Part shown: positions 1-5,417 of the stretch, piece by piece
Layout: each line of letters opens with the position of its first letter
Numbering within the stretch: the first letter of the stretch is position 1
NCBI GenBank assembly: GCA_036005605.1
Contig: DASYQJ010000136.1
Coordinates: forward strand, 1-7,588
Direction of reading: 5' to 3'
Length of the DNA: 7,588 bases
From: JALZAA01 sp036005605
Lineage (GTDB): Bacteria; Actinomycetota; Acidimicrobiia; IMCC26256; JACDBD01
The notes under the pieces: generated by a model
Told to the model about the DNA's origin: nothing
What the model saw: the letters and a program-made list of their open reading frames with translations, nothing else
Databases searched by the model: none
Made by a program: the position numbers and the translations under genes

Positions 1-299
1 GTCTCGGTGAGCACCCTGCGTTCGAGCCGTCGGCGCAGAAACGGAATGCGCACGAGGCCGACGAGTATGCCGATCACCGCGGACCCGGCGGCGACGACGC
101 CGACGCCGATCGCGAAGAACGGGAGGGTGTCGGCATCCACGAAGGCGTCACCTTGGAAGATGATCGCCAAGGCGATCCCGATCCCCAGCGCGATCGCCGC
201 CATCACCACCGCGACGATGTAATTGAGAGTCGCGAGCACGACGAGCGCTACGATCCGCAGCCGGTTGCGGCGTTCGAAGAGCTCGATCCGATCTGCCAT
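1..299 (-). CDS. Membrane protein N-terminal fragment, possibly M48-type metalloprotease (3' end outside window)
   Basis: The reverse strand reads open from an ATG at 299-297 to the window edge, giving 99 residues without a stop. The protein starts MADRIELFERRNRLRIVALV. It has a charged, arginine-rich N-terminus, a long hydrophobic stretch at about residues 16-48, a short acidic loop, a second hydrophobic stretch at about 59-83, and then a basic segment (RIPFLRRRLERRVLTE). Two N-terminal helices followed by a basic segment is the arrangement of actinobacterial M48 (HtpX-like) membrane metallopeptidases. The zinc-binding HExxH motif would lie beyond the window, so the family is a guess. There is no clear Shine-Dalgarno; a TACCCT (positions 315-310 on this strand) lies 10 bases before the ATG and could be a -10 element. 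The coding character is convincing because a coherent two-helix topology appears in this frame. The 5' end overlaps the possible TTG start of the divergent lipoprotein gene. Confidence 0.6.
   Translation of the reverse strand, partial: MADRIELFERRNRLRIVALVVLATLNYIVAVVMAAIALGIGIALAIIFQGDAFVDADTLPFFAIGVGVVAAGSAVIGILVGLVRIPFLRRRLERRVLTE
249..254 (+). promoter_or_regulatory. Candidate -10 element TACGAT before the lipoprotein gene
   Basis: TACGAT fits the actinobacterial TANNNT -10 pattern and ends 10 bases before the TTG at 265, giving a leader of only a few bases. It lies inside the first codons of the divergent membrane-protein gene. No convincing -35 element is seen. Support is weak because such hexamers also occur by chance. 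Confidence 0.25.
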
Positions 300-1449
300 C
301 GCGCTGCGCAGGGTAACGCTCGGCGCCGTTCTGCTGGCGCTGACGACTGCGGGTGCCTGTGGCGGAGACAGCCAGGCCGCGCATCGACGCGCAAGCCCGG
401 TAGTCGCGGGCCGCGGCCCGGCGGTGTCGGCCGATCCCCGACCGTGCGCGCGTCAGCGCGCCGACACGCCGGGCTTCTTCAACTTGATGACCACCAACCG
501 CCCGGACGGCTGGATCACCGCCGACCTCCCGGCGTCGGTCGACCTGCGCGACGGCAGGGTGCTCTGGTTGTTCGGCGACACCTGGACCGGCGCCCGCGCG
601 CCTGACGGCGGCATCGCGCCGGGCGCCCGCCTTCAGCACAACAGCGCACTGGTCCAGACGGGCGGCTGCGTCGACCTCGTCGGCTCGGCCGGCGCCGGAT
701 GGCTCACGATCCCGGGCACGGACGACTTCTGGTGGCCGGCGGCCGCTGTCGTGCGGGGCGGGGTACACGGTCCAGTGGTCGACGTCTTCGTAACCCGGGT
801 GCGGCGTACCGGTCCCGGCGTCTTCGACTTCGCATCCGTGGGCATGGACATCGTCCAGCTGCGGCGGGCCGACCTCGCCGTCGTCGGCGTGCGCGCGCTC
901 CCCCACCAGGAACGCCTCTGGGCGTCCTCGGTCGTCGCCGACGGCGGATGGCTCTATCTCTTCGGGCGCGACTACACCGCCGGCCCCTCGACCTATCTCG
1001 CTCGCGTTCGCGCCGCCGACCTGGGCGGGCGGTGGCAGTTCCGGAGCGGCCGGCGTTGGAGCCGCGACCCGGAGCGGGCCACGCCGGTGCTCACGGCTCC
1101 ACCGTTCAACAACGCGGCGGTGGCGCGTCTGCACGACGGCCGCTGGCTGGCGATCGCCAAGGACCGCGAGTTCGACGGCACCACGGTCATCGGCTGGACC
1201 GCTCGCGCGCCGCAGGGACCGTGGCGTGAGACGGGACCCCTGATCGCCGCACCCACCTCGGGGCGACCCGACGAGTTCACGTACCTCGCGGCGTCCCATC
1301 CGGAGATCAACGTCGCAGGCGAGCGGCTGTTGGTGAGCTGGAACCTCAACAGCCGCGCCGCCGACCTCGACAGCCTCACGGATCCCGTCGTCGCGACGTA
1401 CGGTCCGCGGTTCGCAGCCATTCGGTTCCCTCGCGACCGGCGCCGCTAA
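265..1449 (+). CDS. Probable lipoprotein with DUF4185/DUF5005-like beta-propeller domain
   Basis: This is a secreted or membrane-anchored protein of about 394 residues. From the TTG at 265 the N-terminus is rich in Arg and Lys, then has a hydrophobic core (about 17-28) ending in AGAC-GGD. Cys32 would be the lipidated residue; the match to the lipobox pattern is loose because Ala rather than Leu is at -3. The body resembles DUF4185/DUF5005 five-bladed propellers: a WLFGDTW motif (Gly104-Trp107), HNSALVQ at 125-131, FWWPAA at 155-160, NNAAVARLHDGRW near 282-294, and a C-terminal SHPEI (His345-Pro-Glu347) followed by LLVSWNLNS. Members of DUF4185 include endo-D-arabinanases (GH183), so a role in glycan hydrolysis at the cell surface is possible, but no catalytic residue can be assigned here. 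The start is uncertain: an upstream in-frame TTG (223), TTG 265 and CTG 304 are all possible. I prefer 265 because TACGAT (249-254) lies 10 bases before it and it gives a normal signal peptide. It is the first gene of the plus-strand series. Confidence 0.85.
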   Translation: MRRSKSSIRSAIALRRVTLGAVLLALTTAGACGGDSQAAHRRASPVVAGRGPAVSADPRPCARQRADTPGFFNLMTTNRPDGWITADLPASVDLRDGRVLWLFGDTWTGARAPDGGIAPGARLQHNSALVQTGGCVDLVGSAGAGWLTIPGTDDFWWPAAAVVRGGVHGPVVDVFVTRVRRTGPGVFDFASVGMDIVQLRRADLAVVGVRALPHQERLWASSVVADGGWLYLFGRDYTAGPSTYLARVRAADLGGRWQFRSGRRWSRDPERATPVLTAPPFNNAAVARLHDGRWLAIAKDREFDGTTVIGWTARAPQGPWRETGPLIAAPTSGRPDEFTYLAASHPEINVAGERLLVSWNLNSRAADLDSLTDPVVATYGPRFAAIRFPRDRRR

Positions 1450-1452
1450 CGT
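1447..1452 (+). promoter_or_regulatory. Candidate leaderless -10 element TAACGT overlapping the lipoprotein stop codon
   Basis: TAACGT matches TANNNT and its first three bases are the TAA stop of the lipoprotein gene. Eight bases separate it from the GTG start at 1461, the spacing expected if transcription begins at or next to the start codon. No Shine-Dalgarno precedes that GTG. The same hexamer and spacing recur at 2133-2138. No clear -35 element is seen. It may instead be only a conserved translational junction. Confidence 0.4.
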
Positions 1453-1460
1453 CGACACGA

Positions 1461-2135
1461 GTGGTCCGTCAACAAAGACACGTCGCACTGCTTTGGTCCG
1501 TGTCTTCTCGCCGGCGAGCCATGTTCGTGGCGATCGCGGGTGGAGCGGCGGGAGCCGTCGCGGCGTTCTTCGCGCCTTGGCAGCTGTCGACGCTGATCGG
1601 ATGGGACGTCGCGGCGGCGTTGTACCTCGTGTGGGTCTGGACGAGCGCGGGTCGGTTCGACTCCGAGGAAACACGGCGGTTCGCCAACCGGGAGGACGAC
1701 AGTCGCGTCTCGGCCCAGTTGCTGGTGGTCGGCGCGTGCGTCGTGAGCCTGGTGGGCGTCGGCTTCGATCTCCTCAAGGCCAGCGAATCCGGCACCGGCA
1801 GCGGCGACATCCTTCTTGTCTCGGCCGCGGTGGCAACCGTCGTCCTGTCGTGGGCGACTGTGCACACCGTGTTCGCCTTGCGGTACGCGCACGAGTTCTA
1901 CGCCCGACCGCCGGTCGGTGGCATCGACTTCAAGTGTGGGCCCGAATACGAGCCGGACTACCGCGACTTCGCGTATGTCGCTTTCGTGGTAGGCATGACG
2001 TTCCAGGTGGCGGACACCGACATCACCAACCGCGACGTCCGGCACACCGTCCTGCTCCACGCTCTTCTGGCGTACCTCTTCGGCGCGGTGATCCTCGCCG
2101 TGACCATCAACATCGTCGCCGCGATCTTCCAATAA
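1461..2135 (+). CDS. DUF1345 family integral membrane protein
   Basis: This 224-residue protein has at least five hydrophobic segments, at about 20-38, 48-62, 85-105, 117-140 and 197-223. A sixth, amphipathic one covers the family signature at 166-188, which reads DYRDFAYVAFVVGMTFQVAD and then TDI. That signature and the overall length are typical of complete DUF1345 proteins (Pfam family of unknown function). No biochemical role is established for the family. The GTG at 1461 is chosen because it follows the previous stop by 11 bases and is preceded 8 bases upstream by TAACGT; there is no Shine-Dalgarno. The next gene follows after another 11-base gap with the same junction pattern, so the two probably act or are expressed together. 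The N-terminal 20 residues are basic (Arg3, Arg6, Arg17-19), consistent with a cytoplasmic N-terminus. Confidence 0.93.
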   Translation: MVRQQRHVALLWSVSSRRRAMFVAIAGGAAGAVAAFFAPWQLSTLIGWDVAAALYLVWVWTSAGRFDSEETRRFANREDDSRVSAQLLVVGACVVSLVGVGFDLLKASESGTGSGDILLVSAAVATVVLSWATVHTVFALRYAHEFYARPPVGGIDFKCGPEYEPDYRDFAYVAFVVGMTFQVADTDITNRDVRHTVLLHALLAYLFGAVILAVTINIVAAIFQ

Positions 2136-2138
2136 CGT
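2133..2138 (+). promoter_or_regulatory. Candidate leaderless -10 element TAACGT overlapping the DUF1345 stop codon
   Basis: This is the second copy of the TAACGT arrangement. The TAA is the DUF1345 stop codon, and eight bases separate the hexamer from the GTG at 2147. The two junctions share 13 of 17 bases from stop codon through start codon, including TAACGTCG. There is no Shine-Dalgarno before the GTG. Confidence 0.4.
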
Positions 2139-2146
2139 CGGCGCCC

Positions 2147-2824
2147 GTGTCGGAACATGTGCACCAGCACGTGCCCGAGGAGCTGCAGGAGCCGTGGCAC
2201 GCCGGCACGGGCCGCGACCGGATCTTCGAGGTCCTGGCGATCGCCATGCTGTCGGCGGCGGCGATCGGGACGGCGTGGAGCGGCTACCAGGCCGCCCGCT
2301 GGAGCGGTCGGGAGGCACACAACTTCGCGGTGGCTGACACGTTGCACGCGAAGTCGACGCGATCGGTGATCCGCGCCGGCGAAGACCGTGTCCGGGACCT
2401 CGCCGACTTCGAGCGGTGGCTCGATCTCGAGACCACGGGCGACCAGACGCTCGCGGACCTCCACGCCACGCGCTTCCAGGGCGAGCTGCGCACCGCGTTC
2501 GACGCGTGGCTGGCACAGGATCCGCTCAACAACCCGAACGCGATCCCCACGCCGCTGGAGATGCCCCAGTACACCCAGGCCGAGGCCCAGCGTGCCGCCA
2601 ACCTCGAGACGGCCGCAGACCACCTCGTCGAGGACGGTGCCACAGCGCGAGACCGCGCCGACGAATACGTCCTCACGACAGTGTTCTTCGCCTCGGTGCT
2701 GTTCTTCGCAGGGATCTCGTTGCGGATCACCCGGCAGTGGTTGCGGATGGGCGTCCTTGGGCTGGGCGTCGCATTCCTCCTCTACGGGGTCGTGCAGATC
2801 ATCCTCCTCCCGACCCTGGTGTGA
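2147..2824 (+). CDS. Three-helix membrane protein of unknown function
   Basis: I cannot assign this 225-residue protein a named domain, although it resembles uncharacterised bacterial membrane proteins carrying an AWSGYQAARWSG segment (here 43-54). It has a short acidic and His-rich N-terminus (MSEHVHQHVPEELQEPWHAG), then a first helix at about 27-45. A long polar region of about 125 residues (50-173) follows, rich in Ala, Glu, Arg and Asp and probably largely helical. Two closing helices lie at about 174-193 and 201-221. This 1+2 topology with a large inter-helix domain suggests a membrane protein with an extended domain on one face. The GTG at 2147 is chosen because it sits 11 bases after the DUF1345 stop and 8 bases after TAACGT. 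Same strand and tight spacing suggest it works with the DUF1345 protein, or that both support the RND exporter 93 bases downstream; that is inference. Confidence 0.88.
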   Translation: MSEHVHQHVPEELQEPWHAGTGRDRIFEVLAIAMLSAAAIGTAWSGYQAARWSGREAHNFAVADTLHAKSTRSVIRAGEDRVRDLADFERWLDLETTGDQTLADLHATRFQGELRTAFDAWLAQDPLNNPNAIPTPLEMPQYTQAEAQRAANLETAADHLVEDGATARDRADEYVLTTVFFASVLFFAGISLRITRQWLRMGVLGLGVAFLLYGVVQIILLPTLV

Positions 2825-2900
2825 GCCCGCGCAGTTCGCGCCGGCCGTTGTCGCGGCGACGCGAGGCGTCCATATGAGTAGTGTCGGCACGAGCTCCGGC

Positions 2901-2911
2901 AGGGGGGAAAG
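2901..2911 (+). promoter_or_regulatory. Strong Shine-Dalgarno before the RND exporter gene
   Basis: AGGGGGGAAAG ends 6 bases before the GTG at 2918 and fixes that start. It is the only clear ribosome-binding site in the window and contrasts with the two preceding genes, which lack one. A TAGTGT at 2879-2884 could be a -10 element for a short leader, but it has no supporting -35. The 93-base gap before this gene could therefore hold a separate promoter. Confidence 0.65.
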
Positions 2912-2917
2912 ATCGCC

Positions 2918-5389
2918 GTGGAGCGGTTCTGGAGATTCATCGCAGTCGAGCTCGGCAAGCACGCCGGGCTGGTGTCGGTCATCGGGCTTCTTGTCACGCT
3001 GATCCTCGGCTTCGGTATCACGCGCCTCGAGTTCTCGACCGGTCAGGACAGCTACCTCAACAAGAGCGACACCGTCTACAAGGACAACGTCGCCTACCAG
3101 CGGCTCTTCGGCGGGCAGGCGATGCTCACCCTCGTCACCATGGACAAGGGCCACACGGTCAACGAGCTGTTCACGCCCGAGAACCAGGCCAAGTGGCGCG
3201 CCGTCGAGGACGAGTTGGCCAAGGGCAAAGGGATCGTCGGCGTCATCACCCCCCGCACGATCATGGAGTTCAGCGACAGCTTGGTGCAGAGCCCGTCGGG
3301 CGACCCGACCCAGAGCGTTGCGGGCCGGGCACTGCTGAGCGCGACGGCGCGAGACCCATCCCCCGAAGGTCAGGCGGCGCGCAACGCCGACGCGGGGACG
3401 ACGCTCCAGCGGCTCAACGCGGTCCCCCAGGCGCAGCGCACGCTCGACAACCCGGCGTGGGTCGACTTTCTGCTGCACAACAACCAGGGAGAGATCCGCA
3501 AGGCGCTCGGCACGTTCATCATCGACGACACGCATGCGCAGATGGTGACTCGACTCGTCGGCAATGCGTCGATCACGACCGAAGGTGCCGCGTCGGACAA
3601 GGTCATCGAAGCCGGACAGCACCTCAAGTTCCAAAACGCGTCCGACATCACGACGGGCGCGCCGGTGCTGCTCACGGACATCAACAACTACCTCACCGGC
3701 GGCATGCTGACGCTCGGCGCGATCGCCGTCGCCATCATGATCGTGATCCTGCTCGTGCTCTTCGACGTTCGATGGCGGCTGCTGCCCCTGGCCGTGATCC
3801 TCATCGGCATCGTGTGGGCCTTCGGGCTCGCCGGCTACCTCGGCATCCCATTGACGATCGTGACGATCGCCGGACTGCCGGTGATGCTCGGCATAGGCAT
3901 CGACTACGCGATCCAGATGCACGCGCGCGTCGAGGAAGAGGTGGTGATCGACCGGGCGGCGCACCCCATCCAGGAGACGGCGCGCAATCTGTGTCCTGCG
4001 CTGCTCGTGGTCACCTTCGATGCCATCTTCGCCTTCGCCGCGTTGCGCTTCGCCAAGGTGCCGATGCTCCGGCAGTTCGGCCTCCTCCTGGCGGTCGGCA
4101 TCGCGGTGATCTGCCTGTGCAGTATCGTCGCCCCGCTCGCCGCACTCGGCATCCGTGAGTACAAGTCGCCCACCAAGGGCAAGGACTTCCGCACCGGTCC
4201 GCTCGGCCGCCTGGTTGTCTGGCTTGGCGCGTTGCCAGGCGGCGTCGCCATCCCCCTCACGGTCATCGCCGTGATCGTGTTCGCCGGCGGGATCGTCACC
4301 GAGGGGCAGCTGGAGCTGCAGACCGACCCGATCAAGTGGGTCAACCAGGACTCGCAGGTGATCCACGACCTCCACACGCTCGACCGCGAGACGGGGTCCT
4401 CGAGCGAGCTCGGGATGTTCGTGCAGTCGAAGGACGTGTTCGACGACAAGACCGTCGGGTTCATGGACAGCTTCACGACCGAGGAGCTCGCCAAGCATCC
4501 CGACACGCTGCTCACGGCGGCCGGCATCGTCACCACGGTGAGCGAGATCACCAACGACGTGCCCGGCGGCTCGCACGTCGCCCCGACGGGTGAAGAGGTG
4601 CGCGCCGCCGATGGTGTGGCCCCCGAGGGGATCAAGAAGTCGACGGTCAGCAGCAACGGGGACGCGCTGAACCTCGTGTTCCGGACCGGCCCCAGCGAGC
4701 TCCAGCGGCGAGCCGAGGTCGTGCGCGAGATCCGGTCCACCACGAATCCGCCGGCCGGAGTCAGCGCCACGCCGTCGGGCCTCGCAGTCGTCGGGGTCGG
4801 GCTGCTCGACAACCTCGAGGCCAACCGCGTCCTGCTCACCTACCTCGCGATCCTCTTCGTGTTCCTCTTCCTGTCGGTGCGGCTCCGCAGCGTGATCCGC
4901 TCGCTGCTGTCGCTCGTCCCGGTGCTGATCGCCGTGGGCACCGCGTCCCTCGTCGCCTTCGCCTTCAGCCTCAAGCTGAGCCCCATCACCGCGGTGGGCG
5001 GCCCGTTGGTGGTGGCGGCGTGCACGGAGTTCACGTCGCTGATCCTGCTGCGCTTCGTGGAGGAGCGGCGCCGCGGGTTGACGCCCGAAGAGGCGGTCGA
5101 GGTGGCCGCTTCGCGCACCGGCCGGGCGTTCATCGTGTCGGCGCTGACCGCCATCGCGGGCGTGGCCGTCATCGCAACGTCGTCGTTACCACTCCTGCGG
5201 GACTTCGGGATCATCGTGGCGATGAATGTGGCCGTCGCCCTGCTCAGCGCGCTCGTCGTGCTGCCGCCGATGCTGGTGTGGGCCGACCGTCGCAACTGGG
5301 TGTCGCGCGGACTGGTGAAGCGGGAGATCCTGGACCGCACCGCGGCCGGCGAACCCCCGATGCCCGCACCCGCTCCGGCCCCGTCGTAG
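2918..5389 (+). CDS. RND superfamily (MMPL/HAE3-like) transporter
   Basis: This 823-residue inner-membrane exporter has the two-fold RND layout. TM1 (about 16-36) is followed by a large extracytoplasmic domain (37-260) and helices at about 263-282, 289-308, 312-333, 357-377 and 386-412. After a cytoplasmic linker come TM7 (about 441-461), a second extracytoplasmic domain (462-635), helices between about 637 and 787, and a short Pro/Ala-rich tail. Proton-relay candidates are Asp329-Tyr330 in TM4 (GLPVMLGIGIDY) and Glu704-Phe705 in TM10 (AACTEF). Such proton-driven transporters move lipids, hopanoids, siderophores or other amphiphiles; the substrate cannot be read here. Length and topology are normal for a complete HAE3/MMPL-type protein, and no periplasmic adaptor or outer-membrane channel gene is nearby, as expected in an actinobacterium. 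The GTG start is set by AGGGGGGAAAG six bases upstream. It is last in the plus-strand series and ends 6 bases from the convergent DUF2252 stop. Confidence 0.95.
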   Translation: MERFWRFIAVELGKHAGLVSVIGLLVTLILGFGITRLEFSTGQDSYLNKSDTVYKDNVAYQRLFGGQAMLTLVTMDKGHTVNELFTPENQAKWRAVEDELAKGKGIVGVITPRTIMEFSDSLVQSPSGDPTQSVAGRALLSATARDPSPEGQAARNADAGTTLQRLNAVPQAQRTLDNPAWVDFLLHNNQGEIRKALGTFIIDDTHAQMVTRLVGNASITTEGAASDKVIEAGQHLKFQNASDITTGAPVLLTDINNYLTGGMLTLGAIAVAIMIVILLVLFDVRWRLLPLAVILIGIVWAFGLAGYLGIPLTIVTIAGLPVMLGIGIDYAIQMHARVEEEVVIDRAAHPIQETARNLCPALLVVTFDAIFAFAALRFAKVPMLRQFGLLLAVGIAVICLCSIVAPLAALGIREYKSPTKGKDFRTGPLGRLVVWLGALPGGVAIPLTVIAVIVFAGGIVTEGQLELQTDPIKWVNQDSQVIHDLHTLDRETGSSSELGMFVQSKDVFDDKTVGFMDSFTTEELAKHPDTLLTAAGIVTTVSEITNDVPGGSHVAPTGEEVRAADGVAPEGIKKSTVSSNGDALNLVFRTGPSELQRRAEVVREIRSTTNPPAGVSATPSGLAVVGVGLLDNLEANRVLLTYLAILFVFLFLSVRLRSVIRSLLSLVPVLIAVGTASLVAFAFSLKLSPITAVGGPLVVAACTEFTSLILLRFVEERRRGLTPEEAVEVAASRTGRAFIVSALTAIAGVAVIATSSLPLLRDFGIIVAMNVAVALLSALVVLPPMLVWADRRNWVSRGLVKREILDRTAAGEPPMPAPAPAPS

Positions 5390-5417
5390 GTCGCTTCACA
5401 AGTTCGATGTAGCGGGT
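5368..5417. terminator. Weak candidate bidirectional termination region between convergent genes
   Basis: The stop codons at 5387-5389 (plus) and 5398-5396 (minus) are separated by only 6 bases. An inverted repeat ACCCGCT (5368-5374) / AGCGGGT (5411-5417) brackets both stops with a 36-base loop, and CGGGTACCCG at 5413-5422 is a perfect palindrome. There is no T tract, so this is not a classical intrinsic terminator. Transcripts probably run into the opposite gene. Confidence 0.15.

Noticed and set aside
148..1674. 508-codon minus-strand open frame opposite the lipoprotein gene
   Set aside because: It is Arg/Pro/Ala-rich antisense noise over a gene with recognisable family motifs, and it also overlaps the real membrane-protein gene at 1-299 in a different frame.
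1493..2146. Extension of the three-helix protein frame upstream to 1493
   Set aside because: That part is Arg/Gly-rich and lies over the clear DUF1345 gene in another frame; the recognisable protein begins at GTG 2147.
2850..2860. GTCGCGGCGAC near-palindrome in the gap before the RND gene
   Set aside because: Five-base arms around one base are common at this GC content; there is no second copy nearby to suggest an operator, and no hairpin loop is possible.
2874..3002. Small frame starting at ATG 2874 just before the RND gene
   Set aside because: It gives a short Ser/Gly-rich peptide that runs into the RND gene out of frame, with no ribosome-binding site of its own.
1958..4576. Very long open frame (872 codons) on the minus strand opposite the RND and upstream genes
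   Set aside because: It is antisense to three well-supported genes. Its translation is low-complexity Asp/Glu/Arg/His-rich with no domain or membrane logic, as expected from the GC-rich third positions of the real genes.
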